NCBI RefSeq assembly: GCF_002973525.1
Contig: NZ_PVEN01000005.1
Span: forward strand, 124,001 to 188,000
Length of the DNA: 64,000 bases
DNA from: Paraburkholderia sp. BL21I4N1
GTDB taxonomy: Bacteria; Pseudomonadota; Gammaproteobacteria; Burkholderiales; Burkholderiaceae
Reading direction: 5' to 3'
A program made the translations under genes and the position numbers. This document shows positions 36,552 through 46,345 of this stretch, piece by piece. Each line of letters starts with the position of its first letter. The first letter of the stretch is position 1. A model generated the notes under the pieces. It made no database searches, was not told the DNA's origin, and saw only the letters and a program-made list of their open reading frames with translations.

Positions 36552-37766
36552 TTAGCGCGTCAGTTGCTTCAGGTAGAACAAGGTCTGCACGCTCGGCAGG
36601 ACCTGCTGCAACACACGGTTGAAGGTGGTCGAAGCGGCGGTGCCCACATACACGACGTCCAGCGGTTGCAACTGGAACTGCGAGGACAGCATGATCGAGT
36701 CCGGCTGCGTCATGTCGAGGCGGTAGACGTCCGGCGTGGTCGGATGATCTTTCATGCCGCGCATCACGTAGATCTGACGCGGATTGGCGTCGGTGTCGAG
36801 AATCCCGCCGCCTTGCGTCAGCGCGTCCGCGATCGTCATGCGCCCGCGAATGATCGGCAACTGGATCGGCGTCTTCACTTCGCCCATCACGAACACGCGA
36901 CTATCGGTGCGGTCCGGCACGTTGATCACGTCGCCGTTCTGCAGCATCACGTTCTGCGTGGTGTCGCCTTTATCGAGCATGCGATCGGCATCGAGCACGT
37001 AGAGCTTGTTGTTGCGCGTGAGGCGCACGCGCTGGATGTCGGCGTCCGAATTCGTGCCGCCGGAACGCGTGATCGCGTCGACCAGCGTGAGCGGCACGTC
37101 GCTGACCGCGAGCGGGCCCGGCGTCTTGACTTCGCCGGTCACCTGCACCTTCTGGCCGCGATACGACAGCACGCGCACGTCGACCTGCGGATTGCGGATA
37201 TAGCGCACGAGGCCGCTGCTCAACTGATCGCGCAGTTCGCCGACGGTCTTGCCCGCGGCGCGAATCCGGCCGACGAACGGGAAGAAGATCGTGCCGTCGG
37301 CGGCGATGGTCTGGCCGTACGGATCGGCCTGGCCCGGCAGCGCGGCCGTGTACGGCTGCTGCAACGCACCGCCCACCGACTGCGTGGTATTGCCGCCCGC
37401 CGACAGCGTGCTGCCCTGCGGCGTGGTCAATTCAGGGTGATCCCACACCGTGATGCCGAGAATGTCTTGCGGCGAGAGCCGGTACACGTACTGCGACGGA
37501 TCGCTGATCGTCGAGGTCGGCAGCACCTGGGTCTTCGCGGCGGCCTGTTGCGCCTGCTCGGCGACCAGTTGCGAATCGATCAGATGCACCGGATAGGTCT
37601 CGGCGGGCTGCGACTGATGCTGGCCGTCGTCTTTCAGACGCGACGTGTCGAGATAATTGCCCGGTGCGGTGGCGCAGGCCGACAGAAAGGACGTCAGCAA
37701 AAGTGAGGCGGCGAGTGTCGATCTGAAGTTCGCCGTTGAATGCAGTGTGAGTTTTTTCATCAGCAT
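36552..37766 (-). CDS. bceE: Outer-membrane polysaccharide export lipoprotein, Wza-like (BceE)
   Basis: Outer-membrane auxiliary exporter of about 404 residues. A lipoprotein signal ends in the lipobox LSAC with the modified cysteine near residue 31. The Poly_export domain follows (YRLSPQDILGITVWDHPEL; TIAADGTIFFPFVGRIRAAGKT), then two SLBB-type domains (VTGEVKTPGPLAVSDVPLTL; VMGEVKTPIQLPIIRG) and an amphipathic C-terminus. It overlaps the 3' end of bceD. Starts at 37781, 37766 and 37760 are all in frame; the last forms TGATG with the bceD stop. It would form the channel through which BceF-driven polymer leaves. Confidence 0.92.
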   Translation of the reverse strand: MLMKKLTLHSTANFRSTLAASLLLTSFLSACATAPGNYLDTSRLKDDGQHQSQPAETYPVHLIDSQLVAEQAQQAAAKTQVLPTSTISDPSQYVYRLSPQDILGITVWDHPELTTPQGSTLSAGGNTTQSVGGALQQPYTAALPGQADPYGQTIAADGTIFFPFVGRIRAAGKTVGELRDQLSSGLVRYIRNPQVDVRVLSYRGQKVQVTGEVKTPGPLAVSDVPLTLVDAITRSGGTNSDADIQRVRLTRNNKLYVLDADRMLDKGDTTQNVMLQNGDVINVPDRTDSRVFVMGEVKTPIQLPIIRGRMTIADALTQGGGILDTDANPRQIYVMRGMKDHPTTPDVYRLDMTQPDSIMLSSQFQLQPLDVVYVGTAASTTFNRVLQQVLPSVQTLFYLKQLTR

Positions 37767-38215
37767 ATTTTTTTCAGCCATCCCATGACCAGATGTTCGA
37801 TGAGCACGAGACTCTCCCTGTAAGCGGTTTCCGCGCAGCCGTGCGGGTCGGCGACGTCGGAGTCGGCTTCCCACTTGCCGAGCGGATAGACCTTGCCGCG
37901 CGCGGCCGGATCGAGCGCTTCGACCGCGCCCACCTGGGCGCGCTCGGTGACCAGCACGAGGTCCGCCGAGCGCACCAGGTTGCGATTCAGACGCCGCGAG
38001 TAATGGATCCCGGAGGCGACCCCCTGCTCGGCGAGCAGGCGGCGCATGACCGGGTCCATGCCGTGGCCGTCCATTGCGCGGAGTCCCGCCGAATGAAACG
38101 CGATCGGCGCTGATGAGGACCGCGACGCCGCGCGCTGCCGGGACTTGAACAGCATCTCGGCGGCCGGTGAACGGCACACGTTGGCGTGGCAGACGATCAG
38201 TACATTGGCGAACAT
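37760..38215 (-). CDS. bceD: Low-molecular-weight protein tyrosine phosphatase (BceD)
   Basis: Cytoplasmic phosphatase of 151 residues that would dephosphorylate the BceF tyrosine tail. The P-loop CHANVCRS has the CX5R signature with catalytic Cys9 and Arg15, and the general acid is in the DPHG loop near residue 120. AAGGAG lies six bases before the ATG; a further ATG 15 codons upstream is not supported. It overlaps bceE, so phosphatase, exporter and kinase are made together. Confidence 0.93.
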   Translation of the reverse strand: MFANVLIVCHANVCRSPAAEMLFKSRQRAASRSSSAPIAFHSAGLRAMDGHGMDPVMRRLLAEQGVASGIHYSRRLNRNLVRSADLVLVTERAQVGAVEALDPAARGKVYPLGKWEADSDVADPHGCAETAYRESLVLIEHLVMGWLKKIC

Positions 38216-38306
38216 GGCAGGCTCCTTGAGGCGCGAGGTGAATCGGTGGGCCGCTTGCAACGCGGTTGCTTGGCGCAGGCGGCCCGGTTACGGCTCAGTT
38301 GCGCAT

Positions 38307-39758
38307 TCAGGCGACGGCGCGGCGACCGGACTCGGCCACGTCCGCCTGCGTGAGCGGCAGGCCGTTCGCGCCGACCTTCGCCGGCGCATTGCGCAGCGCA
38401 TGCTGACGGCCGATCGCGTGATACTCGATCCCGAGTTCGAGCAGGGCGTCCGGTTCGTACAGATTGCGGCCGTCGAAAATCAGCGGCGTCTTGAGGATCT
38501 GCTTCAACGAATCGAAGTCCGGGCTCTTGAAGACCTTCCATTCGGTGAGGATCACCAGCGCGTCGGCCCCCTCCGCCGCTTCCATCTCTTCCTTCACGAA
38601 CTCGAGGCGCGCGTGCTGCTGCGGCACGTCCTTCAGGTCGAGCGCGAAAACCCGCTTCGATTCGTCGATCGCGACCGGGTCGTACGCTTTCACGCGTGCG
38701 CCGCGGCGCAGCAGTTCGGCGATCAGCGGACGGCTCGGCGCCTCGCGCATGTCGTCGGTATTCGGCTTGAACGCGAGGCCCCAGACGCCGAAGGTACGGT
38801 CCGACAGGTCCTCGCCCAGACGCGCGACGATCTTGTGCGCGAGCACCTGCTTCTGCGTGTCGTTGACGGCTTCCACGGCTTCGAGAATGCGCAGGTTCGC
38901 CTTGTGGTCGGCGGCGATGCGGATCAGCGCCTGCACGTCTTTCGGGAAGCACGAACCGCCGTAGCCGCAACCGGCATACAGGAAGTCGTAGCCGATGCGC
39001 GGATCGGAACCGATGCCGCGGCGCACCGCTTCGATATCCGCGCCGACGCGGTCGGCCAGATTGGCCAGCTCGTTCATGTACGAAATGCGCGTGGCGAGCA
39101 TCGCGTTGGCCGCGTACTTGGTGAATTCGGCGGAACGCACGTCCATGTGCAGTGTGCGTTCGCGATTGCGGTTGAACGGCGCGTAGAGGCGCTTCATCAG
39201 CTCACGGGCTTTTTCGCCGGGCACGTCCTCGTCGCAGCCGAGCACGATGCGGTCGGGCCGCGTGAAGTCTTCCACGGCCGCGCCTTCCTTCAGGAACTCG
39301 GGGTTCGAGACCACCGAAAACATGTGATTGAGGTTGCGTTCGGCCAGTTCGGCAGCGATCACTTCACGCACGCGCGAGGCCGTGCCGACCGGCACCGTCG
39401 ATTTGTCGACGATCACCTTGAAGCCCGTCATATGACGGCCGATGTTGCGCGCGGCGGCCAGCACGTATTGCAGGTCGGCGGAGCCGTCTTCGTCCGACGG
39501 CGTGCCCACCGCGATGAACTGGATGTCGCCGTGCGCGACCGCCGCTTCGACGTGGGTCGAGAACGTCAGGCGGCCGGCCTTGCGATTGCGCGCGATGATC
39601 TCCTGCAGACCCGGTTCATGGATCGGCACGCCGCCGTTGTTGAGCACGTCGATCTTGCGCTGATCGACGTCGAGACAGAACACGTCGTGGCCGATGTCGG
39701 CCAGACAGGCGCCCGTCACGAGGCCTACGTAGCCACTACCGATGATCGTCAGGTTCAT
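38307..39758 (-). CDS. bceC: UDP-glucose 6-dehydrogenase (BceC)
   Basis: Oxidises UDP-glucose to UDP-glucuronate, donor of the acidic sugar, in two NAD-dependent steps. The 483-residue protein has the Rossmann motif [11 protein letters not shown] (6-16) and the catalytic cysteine Cys270 in [30 protein letters not shown] in the C-terminal domain is typical. GAGGTG lies before the ATG. It lies 50 bases after bceB and about 90 before bceD. Its substrate is supplied by GalU. Confidence 0.94.
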   Translation of the reverse strand: MNLTIIGSGYVGLVTGACLADIGHDVFCLDVDQRKIDVLNNGGVPIHEPGLQEIIARNRKAGRLTFSTHVEAAVAHGDIQFIAVGTPSDEDGSADLQYVLAAARNIGRHMTGFKVIVDKSTVPVGTASRVREVIAAELAERNLNHMFSVVSNPEFLKEGAAVEDFTRPDRIVLGCDEDVPGEKARELMKRLYAPFNRNRERTLHMDVRSAEFTKYAANAMLATRISYMNELANLADRVGADIEAVRRGIGSDPRIGYDFLYAGCGYGGSCFPKDVQALIRIAADHKANLRILEAVEAVNDTQKQVLAHKIVARLGEDLSDRTFGVWGLAFKPNTDDMREAPSRPLIAELLRRGARVKAYDPVAIDESKRVFALDLKDVPQQHARLEFVKEEMEAAEGADALVILTEWKVFKSPDFDSLKQILKTPLIFDGRNLYEPDALLELGIEYHAIGRQHALRNAPAKVGANGLPLTQADVAESGRRAVA

Positions 39759-39808
39759 GTATTACACCTCGCGGAGAATGAAGCAGGTTCAGGAAGGCGG
39801 TCGCGGAC

Positions 39809-41206
39809 TCAGTAGGCATTGCTGCCCGCGAAGCCTTTCCACAAAGTCAGCACGACGATCTTGATGTCGAGCCAGAAGGTCCAGTGCTGCATGTAGTACA
39901 GATCGAGCTTGACGCGGCCCATCATCTTTTCGATGCGGTCGGTTTCGCCGCGATAGCCGTTGATCTGCGCCCAGCCGGTAATGCCCGGCTTGATCCGGTA
40001 GCGGTGCATGTAGCCCTTCACCAGATCCTTGTAGATGTCGTCGTGTTCGAGCGCATGCGGACGCGGACCGACCACCGACATCTCGCCGCGCAGCACGTTG
40101 ATGAACTGCGGCAGTTCGTCGAGACTGGTGCGCCGCAGGAACGCGCCGACGGCCGTAATGCGCGGATCGCGCCGCGTGGCCTGGGTGATCTTGCCGACCT
40201 CTTCCTGGTGCAGCTTCATGGAGCGGAATTTGTAGATCTCGAACTGATTGCCGTCGATACCCTTGCGCTTCTGGCGAAAGAACACCGGGCCCGGCGAACT
40301 CACTTTCACCATCACCGCGATCACGAGCATGACCGGCGCGAGCGCGGTCAACGCGGCCAGCGCGAACAGACGATCGAACACGCGCTTGGGCAGCACCCGC
40401 AGATCGGTGATCGGCGACGCGGCCAGGTTGATCGCGGGCACGCCGAGCAGATCGACCATCGGCTGGTTGAACAACGTCAGGCTGCGCACGTCCGGGATGA
40501 AGCGGATATTCACGAAGTCGTTCTTCAGGTCCATCACGAAGCGGTGAATCGCTTTTTCCTTCGAGATCGGCAGCGCCAGCCACAGTTCGCGAATGCCGCG
40601 ATGACGCACCAGTTGCAACATGCGCTGATAGTCGCGTTCGACCGGCACGCCTTCGATCGCATTGGCCGCATCCGGGTCTTCGTACGGGTTGATCGTGCCT
40701 TCCTCGTCGAACACCACGATCGGCGTAAAGCCCGCCTCCGGACGGCCGCGCATCTGTTCGATCAGAAACCGCCCATACGGCGCGCCGCCGACGATCGCCA
40801 CCGCGCGCTGGTTGAAGCCTTCGCGGCGCAGACTGCGCAGGACCGAATACACCATCACCTTGGTGACCACCAGCAGCACGATCGTGGCCACCGCCCAATA
40901 CACGAGCCACAAGCGCGACAGACTGTCCGAACGGTGCAGGCTGAAGCTGATCAGCACGCCGGTGACTTCCACCATCACCCAGCCGCCGGCAACCCGGCAC
41001 AACAGGTCGTAGAGCGGCTTGCCGCGCCATGACTGATAGATGCCCAACGCCGGGAAAAACACCACCACCAGCAGGCAGTCGAACGCGAGCGACACGCGCT
41101 GCATGTCGTCCAGCCACACGAATTTCCCGCTGTGCACGGCCGCCGCCAGCGTCGCGCCGAGCACGACCATGGCGATGTCGATGATTCTCGATAGAACGCT
41201 CAGCAT
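39809..41206 (-). CDS. bceB: Undecaprenyl-phosphate glucose-1-phosphate transferase (BceB)
   Basis: Starts repeat-unit assembly by transferring glucose-1-phosphate to undecaprenyl phosphate. The 465-residue inner-membrane protein has four hydrophobic segments in the first 120 residues and a CoA-binding-like middle domain. The bacterial sugar-transferase domain follows, with [31 protein letters not shown] and [32 protein letters not shown]. It ends GFAGSNAY, as the WcaJ/GumD group does. GAGGGG lies six bases before the ATG. It is first in the bceB-K operon, reading away from bceA across the shared upstream region. Confidence 0.94.
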   Translation of the reverse strand: MLSVLSRIIDIAMVVLGATLAAAVHSGKFVWLDDMQRVSLAFDCLLVVVFFPALGIYQSWRGKPLYDLLCRVAGGWVMVEVTGVLISFSLHRSDSLSRLWLVYWAVATIVLLVVTKVMVYSVLRSLRREGFNQRAVAIVGGAPYGRFLIEQMRGRPEAGFTPIVVFDEEGTINPYEDPDAANAIEGVPVERDYQRMLQLVRHRGIRELWLALPISKEKAIHRFVMDLKNDFVNIRFIPDVRSLTLFNQPMVDLLGVPAINLAASPITDLRVLPKRVFDRLFALAALTALAPVMLVIAVMVKVSSPGPVFFRQKRKGIDGNQFEIYKFRSMKLHQEEVGKITQATRRDPRITAVGAFLRRTSLDELPQFINVLRGEMSVVGPRPHALEHDDIYKDLVKGYMHRYRIKPGITGWAQINGYRGETDRIEKMMGRVKLDLYYMQHWTFWLDIKIVVLTLWKGFAGSNAY

Positions 41207-41865
41207 GCGCTGCCCCTCAGTTCGTCAGTCAAGTGCCATCCGTTGGTTGATTGAAAATCCGTCGCGCGCTTTTTTCTTCAGCCTGCTCCGGCGCCCGAAC
41301 ACGACGCCGGTCTCCGCGTTCGGCGGATCGATGCGCGACGCAGTAAAAATTTGAGACTCTGCTAATTGCCCCGCCATGCCCAATTCCGAAACCGGCTGAG
41401 CAGCCGAACCGGGAAAGGCGAGTCGAAATGAGTGAATACCCTCGTACAGGTATAGATAAAGCTTTATTAAAATTCGCGCTGCAAGACCGCAAAATATCTC
41501 AAATTGTATCGGTCAAAGTTTCAGCATTTTTTTCGATTTTTGCTCGGCAATTGTTACCGGATTGCCTGTTCGATAGGCAGCCTGAAGGCCTTTGTGCAGG
41601 CCATTTCGATGCGTTCTGCTCATTCGATCCAAAGAGCTTACGAAACGCCTGTTGTGTCCCGCCGGCGTAAGCATCGCGCCGAAAAAATAGCCTAGGGTTT
41701 TTTTCGGCTAATTTTTCTTTTTAAAAAATCCATCGGACATTTTTCCTTCATGCAATTCATTATTTTTATACGCCGTTTTATATAGTTTTCTATTTAACGC
41801 GCTTTTATTGATTCCACGCTTCATGATAAAACTCGACGCATTCACCCAGCCTCGAGGAGTTCATC
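41207..41865. other. Divergent regulatory region between bceB and bceA
   Basis: About 660 bases without a credible gene, strongly AT-rich from about 41440 to 41830. It holds a T-rich motif (T7-CGA-T5-GC, 41527-41543) like those before bceS and bceO, a terminator-like hairpin at 41678-41708, and a CAATTCATT box at 41753-41761. The long leader suggests control of bceA and of bceB-K from here. An 80-codon open frame at 41428-41670 has no similarity and odd composition and is not accepted. Confidence 0.6.
41678..41722 (+). terminator. Terminator-like hairpin in the bceA leader
   Basis: GCCGAAAAAA (41678-41687) can pair with TTTTTTCGGC (41699-41708) around a ten-base loop containing the palindrome CCTAGG, followed by TAATTTTTCTTTTT. 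It is about 145 bases before the bceA start. It could attenuate transcription into bceA or act as a U-rich stability element; the A-U-rich upper stem makes it weaker than a classical terminator. Confidence 0.4.
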
Positions 41866-43434
41866 ATGACAGCTCCGGTTACGGCCACGCCCGCCGACAC
41901 CCGGTCCACGCAAGCTACGCCCCTGAACGTCAAGCTCAAGATTCATCCCGTGATTCTGGCGGGCGGATCCGGCACGCGTTTGTGGCCGATGTCGCGCGAG
42001 CAATACCCCAAACAGTTGATCGGCCTGCTCGGCGACGATTCGCTGCTGCAGTCCACCACGCGGCGGCTCGAAGGACTCGAAGCCGGCTATCCGCTCACCG
42101 ATCAGCTGGTCGTGGTCGCGAACGAAGAGCAGCGCTTCACCACCGCCGAGCAATTGCGTACGAGCGGCAAGCCGACCCGCCTGATTCTCGAACCCACCGG
42201 CCGCGATACCGCGCCGGCGCTCACCGTGGCCGCCCTGTCGATCGCCGCGCAGGACGACGACGGCATCATGGTCGTGATGCCCGCCGACCACGCGGTCACC
42301 GACCTCGCCGGCTTCCACGCAGCCGTGGCGGCCGGCGTGGAGCAGGCGGTGGCCGGCCATATCGTGACGATGGGCATCGTGCCGACGCGGCCGGAAACCG
42401 GCTTTGGTTATATCCGGGTCGGGGCAGAGACAGGTGCGTCAGGCACATTGCCTGGCATGCCTGATGATGTGGAAAACACCGTTAGCGAGGGCGCAATCCG
42501 TGCGCGCAAGCTCGATCGCTTCGTCGAAAAGCCGCACCTCGAACTGGCGCAGCGCTATATCGAGTCGAAGGAATACTGGTGGAACAGCGGCATTTTTATC
42601 ATGCGCGCGTCGACGTGGCTGAAGGCGATCCGTCACTTCCAGCCCGCCATCCACGAAGCCTGTCATGCGGCCTACGCGGGCGGCAAAGCGGACGGCGACT
42701 TCTTCCGCCTGCAGCGCGATGCGTTCAGCGCGTCGCCGTCGAACTCGATCGACTACGCGGTGATGGAACAGCTCGGCAGCGATCAAAGCGCGGCCTCCGG
42801 CATGGTCGTGCCGTTGCAGGCCGGCTGGTCGGACGTGGGCTCGTGGGACGCGATCTGGGACATCTCGGAGAAAGACGCCGATCAGAACGTGGGGCGCGGA
42901 CGCGTGATGTTCGAAGGTGCGGCGTCGACCTTCGCGCATTCGGAAGGACGGCTGATTGCCTGCGTGGGCACGCAGGATCTGGTGGTGGTCGAAACGGCCG
43001 ACGCCATTCTGGTGGCCGATAAATCGCGCGTGCAGGACGTCAAGAAGATCGTCGGGCGGATTCGCAGCGACGGCGGGCTCGAAGCGGCCAACCATCGCAA
43101 GGTGCATCGCCCGTGGGGCAACTACGATTCCGTCGACACCGGCGAGCGCTTCCAGGTTAAACGCATTGTCGTGAAACCGGGTGCGCGGCTCTCGCTGCAA
43201 ATGCATCATCACCGCGCCGAACACTGGATCGTGGTGCGCGGCACCGCGCTCGTCACGCGCGGCGAAGAACGCTTTATCGTCTCCGAAAACGAGTCGGCTT
43301 ACATTCCGCTCGGCGTCACGCATCGACTCGAGAATCCGGGCAAGATGCCGCTCGAAATGATCGAGGTGCAGTCCGGCTCCTATCTCGGCGAAGACGATAT
43401 CGTGCGGTTCGACGATACGTACGGCCGGCAGTAA
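41866..43434 (+). CDS. bceA: Mannose-1-phosphate guanylyltransferase / mannose-6-phosphate isomerase (BceA)
   Basis: Bifunctional cytoplasmic enzyme making GDP-mannose: isomerisation of fructose-6-phosphate to mannose-6-phosphate and transfer of GMP to mannose-1-phosphate. The pyrophosphorylase motif GGSGTRLWPMSREQYPKQ spans residues 33-50. The C-terminal isomerase/cupin part (about 410-520) has RPWGNYDSV, the metal-binding QMHHHRAEHWIVV and YIPLGVTHRLENP. The 522-residue length fits the AlgA/ManC class. GAGGAG lies seven bases before the ATG. A phosphomannomutase is needed in between and is not in the window. It diverges from bceB. Confidence 0.95.
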   Translation: MTAPVTATPADTRSTQATPLNVKLKIHPVILAGGSGTRLWPMSREQYPKQLIGLLGDDSLLQSTTRRLEGLEAGYPLTDQLVVVANEEQRFTTAEQLRTSGKPTRLILEPTGRDTAPALTVAALSIAAQDDDGIMVVMPADHAVTDLAGFHAAVAAGVEQAVAGHIVTMGIVPTRPETGFGYIRVGAETGASGTLPGMPDDVENTVSEGAIRARKLDRFVEKPHLELAQRYIESKEYWWNSGIFIMRASTWLKAIRHFQPAIHEACHAAYAGGKADGDFFRLQRDAFSASPSNSIDYAVMEQLGSDQSAASGMVVPLQAGWSDVGSWDAIWDISEKDADQNVGRGRVMFEGAASTFAHSEGRLIACVGTQDLVVVETADAILVADKSRVQDVKKIVGRIRSDGGLEAANHRKVHRPWGNYDSVDTGERFQVKRIVVKPGARLSLQMHHHRAEHWIVVRGTALVTRGEERFIVSENESAYIPLGVTHRLENPGKMPLEMIEVQSGSYLGEDDIVRFDDTYGRQ

Positions 43435-43710
43435 CGCCTTCAACCGTCAAGCCAATCTCGGGTCTGGGCCGTCGCCGAACGGCGGTCCATCTCGGCTCGA
43501 TCTGGGGTCCGTCTGGGGTCGATCTGGGACTGCGGATACAAGGCTTGAATCACACCGAATGAAGCGGGAACCTGCGGCGGTTGCTCCTACCGGCCGCGGG
43601 GTATTGCCAGACTTTCTTCTGTCGCCGCGCTTGTCCATGCGCCAGTCGCCCTACTTGCCAATCTGATACCGCGCTTGCCGCGCTACGGTTCTCGCCGCTC
43701 GCCGCCGCGC

Positions 43711-45015
43711 TTATCCTGCGTGAGAAATGAACTCCGGATAGGACGGATACCGCTCCGCCGACGTGCTTTCCGTCGTCGCGCCGACGACCGCGGTCACGAC
43801 CGGCTCGCCGGGATAACGGCGCAACGGCCCACGAAACGCATGCAGCGGACCGTGCAACGGCGCGCCGTGATTGATCGTGACGGGCTCCGGCACATGACGC
43901 CTGACGGGCAACGGACGCGCCGGCGCAACCGCATGCGCGGGCGCGGGCATCTCTGCCTTCGCGGCGGCACGGTTTTCCGGCACCACGACGTCCTGGACTG
44001 AAGGCGCGGTTTGCGCGGCCGCCAGCGTCAGGCATTCGCGTTCGATCCATTGCAAGGCCCAGTTGAGCGCGTACTGCTGCGCTTCGTCGGCCTCGGCGAA
44101 GCGCGGACCGACCAGACCGGAACGCTCGACGCGTCTGCCGTCTTTCATGATCTCCGCCCACGCGCGATACATCACGTTGGGTACCGGCTCCGCCGCGACG
44201 AAAATCGTATAGCCGCGCGGGTCGTCGATCAGCGTGCCGCGCGGCGCGAGGCTCATCGACAACGGGCTGCGCAGGTCGTCCGGCGGACTCGTGCGGCGAG
44301 CCGAAGAAATCGCGGCATCCAGCAGCCCCATGGCTTGTCCCACCGCGGTCGCTTCGTCGACGCGGGGTAATACGGTACGCATCGGCGGATGCATCGCGGG
44401 CGCGGATGGGGATGCCCCGGCGGCCCCGCCGTTAGACACACCCGCAGCGGTCAACGAGCGGCCTGGCGCCAGCGGCGCACGCGCGACCGGCTGCTGCGCC
44501 TGCTGCACCGTCTGCGGCTGTTGCGCGTTCGCGAGACCCGACAACTGACGCGTGATATCGGCGATCGGATCGGCCGAACGCCAGTTGCTCAGGCGGCTCG
44601 ACACACCGGGCGCCTGCCACGACTCGGGACTCTTCCAGGAGACGCCACGCAGACTCTCGTCGCGCACGCTCGGGGCGACGACCACCGGCGCGGCCGGTTT
44701 GGCCGCGGCGGGAGGCGCCGGTTGCGGAACGTACGCGAAGGTACGCCCGGTTTGCGATAACAGCCGAACCATCTCGAGAAGCGTGCCGTTCAACTGCCAT
44801 TCCTCGAAACGGCGCCGGCAGGTCGGACCCGACGGATAACGGCCTGGCAGTTTCGACCAGGGCTCACCGGTTGTCAGAATCCAGAGGACCGCATTCGCCA
44901 CGATACGTGGTTCGGCGCGGGGCCGGCCGCGTCGGTTTAGACGGACGGCCGGCTCATCGGAGACAAGCGCTGCCAGCAGCGCCCATTCGTCATTGCTTAG
45001 CTCATCGAAAAACAT
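43711..45015 (-). CDS. Domesticated transposase N-terminus (DUF4096) fused to a proline/alanine-rich region
   Basis: A 434-residue protein. Residues 1-95 match the DUF4096 N-terminal domain of IS5-type transposases (LSNDEWALLAALV, RRGRPRAEPRIVANAVLWILTTGEPWSKLP, CRRRFEEWQLNGT). Nothing of the DDE catalytic domain follows. Instead comes a long low-complexity linker (about 100-260, P/A/Q-rich). A folded-looking segment follows near 285-350 (GYTIFVAAEPVPNVMYRAWAEIMKDGRR, AQQYALNWALQWIERE) and then another P/A-rich tail. There are no inverted repeats beside it and the frame is intact over 1.3 kb, so this is a working host gene rather than an IS relic. GGAG lies eight bases before the ATG. Role unknown; DNA binding is possible. 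Confidence 0.75.
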   Translation of the reverse strand: MFFDELSNDEWALLAALVSDEPAVRLNRRGRPRAEPRIVANAVLWILTTGEPWSKLPGRYPSGPTCRRRFEEWQLNGTLLEMVRLLSQTGRTFAYVPQPAPPAAAKPAAPVVVAPSVRDESLRGVSWKSPESWQAPGVSSRLSNWRSADPIADITRQLSGLANAQQPQTVQQAQQPVARAPLAPGRSLTAAGVSNGGAAGASPSAPAMHPPMRTVLPRVDEATAVGQAMGLLDAAISSARRTSPPDDLRSPLSMSLAPRGTLIDDPRGYTIFVAAEPVPNVMYRAWAEIMKDGRRVERSGLVGPRFAEADEAQQYALNWALQWIERECLTLAAAQTAPSVQDVVVPENRAAAKAEMPAPAHAVAPARPLPVRRHVPEPVTINHGAPLHGPLHAFRGPLRRYPGEPVVTAVVGATTESTSAERYPSYPEFISHAG

Positions 45016-45599
45016 TGGGTTTTCTCCACGCAGCCTGGCCTGGCCGCGGCTTTGGGCTCGCCACGGATTCAACTTTCACGATCCGTGTGCAGCCCTCGGT
45101 TGCACAAAAATGTTCTGTACGTTCTGTTGGCTGGTCAATACCGCCCTGACATGGTGCGGTTTGTCCCTATTGCGAAGCACAAAACGTGGTCTCACTCGTG
45201 CATGGGAGAATTTGTGCACGAAGCATACCATTCCCAGGGTTTGCGTGAATATCGTTGAGACAAGTGTTACGGATAGAAACAATCTTGTCCTTTTCGCTGC
45301 GTCATTTCACGTATTGCCGTCACAGAGATGCGGGTCGCTTCGGCCCCATACGTCACTATTGCACAGCACAACGCAAGGGTAAATGTGGCGAATAGGCTTT
45401 ACGAATCCGGCCTTTATGCGGCATTGCATTTCCATGCTTTTTGACGCTCGCGCCTGCGCGTGGACAGGTCGCCGGGCGCGTCGCGTGGAGCGTGCGTATG
45501 CGTCATTACACGCAGCGTCGCCATGACGGATTAGCTCACTCGCATGCATGCACATTGCATTGAATGGGACGCGCGCGGCGTGACATCGATCCGTGGTTT
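45016..45599. other. Non-coding stretch, nothing recognised
   Basis: About 580 bases between the DUF4096-fusion gene and the YciI-like gene. Only short, mutually overlapping open frames without ribosome sites or similarity are present. Composition is less GC-rich than the neighbouring genes around 45.1-45.4 kb. No terminator, tRNA or repeat was found. Confidence 0.5.
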
Positions 45600-45896
45600 C
45601 TAGCGCACAGGATGCGTCGCGCCTTCACCCACCACGGTCGTCCATGCCCGTACCCGCCAGTGAGTCACGAGGCCGGCAAGCACATACGGATCGGCTCTGG
45701 CAAAGGCTTCCGCGACATCCGGCGAATCGCCCTGAAACAGCAGGACGGCTCCATCGGTAGGGTCGGCCAACGCGCCGGCGAGCAGCAGTTCGCCACGTGC
45801 CACTGCAGCCCATGCACATTGCAAGTGGGCGTCCCGGTAGGTGGCGCGTCGTTCGAGGTAGTCGGGCACGAGGTCATACATCAACAGGTAATGCAT
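45600..45896 (-). CDS. YciI-like (YCII-related) protein
   Basis: A 98-residue ferredoxin-like-fold protein of the YciI family. It starts MHYLLMYDLVPDYLERRATYRDAHL with the conserved His in the first half and has FARADPYVLAGLVTHWRVRAWTTVVG with the conserved Asp-Pro and aromatic residues. Family members are small cytoplasmic enzymes or ligand binders, often of unknown substrate. A perfect AGGAGG lies six bases before the ATG. It stands alone between two gene-poor stretches. Confidence 0.88.
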   Translation of the reverse strand: MHYLLMYDLVPDYLERRATYRDAHLQCAWAAVARGELLLAGALADPTDGAVLLFQGDSPDVAEAFARADPYVLAGLVTHWRVRAWTTVVGEGATHPVR

Positions 45897-46345
45897 GGAG
45901 AACCTCCTGATACAACGTTGATGCCGGCACGCACGGGCGCTTGCGGTCCGAACTTGCTGGTCAATATTACCAATGCGGCCGACGGCGGAATTTCATGCCG
46001 ATTTACTATTCAGTTGCATTCGCAGCAATATTTATGCGTCACGCGAATTTTCTTTGATCGATAACGAATGGCGAGCGGTTAATTCATTTCAAATGGCCAG
46101 CGTAATTGATCTGGAATGCATAGCATGATTTCTCAATGCCGCCATTCGCCGAATCCCCTCACTGGCGTCGCCTGCGCGCCGTCGCGTACGGGAAAACCAG
46201 CGCTCACGTCTGTCAACCAGAATGTCCTTTTGTCCGTTCTGGCAGACAGCATTTGCCATAATGGTTATGCCGAGGGGCCCTGGATGCCGTTGACGCCCAC
46301 GCGCATGAACGACCAAAAACGTTTTCACCACCGATGGAGTGTCAC
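45897..46345. other. Non-coding stretch between the YciI-like and PsiF genes
   Basis: About 450 bases, AT-rich between roughly 45960 and 46130. No gene, hairpin terminator or repeat could be supported. It should hold the promoters of the two flanking, divergently transcribed genes, but I could not pick out convincing -35/-10 pairs. Confidence 0.5.

Noticed and set aside
41428..41670. 80-codon open frame in the bceA-bceB regulatory region
   Set aside because: No similarity; the sequence looks like translated AT-rich leader DNA and it overlaps the T-rich element shared with other bce leaders.
45016..45599. Possible insertion-sequence remnant next to the DUF4096 gene
   Set aside because: No inverted repeats, target duplications or further transposase fragments could be found.
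46233..46256. Sigma-54-like box before the PsiF gene (TGGCAG...TTGC)
   Set aside because: The spacing between the two halves is two bases too long and the first half deviates from consensus.
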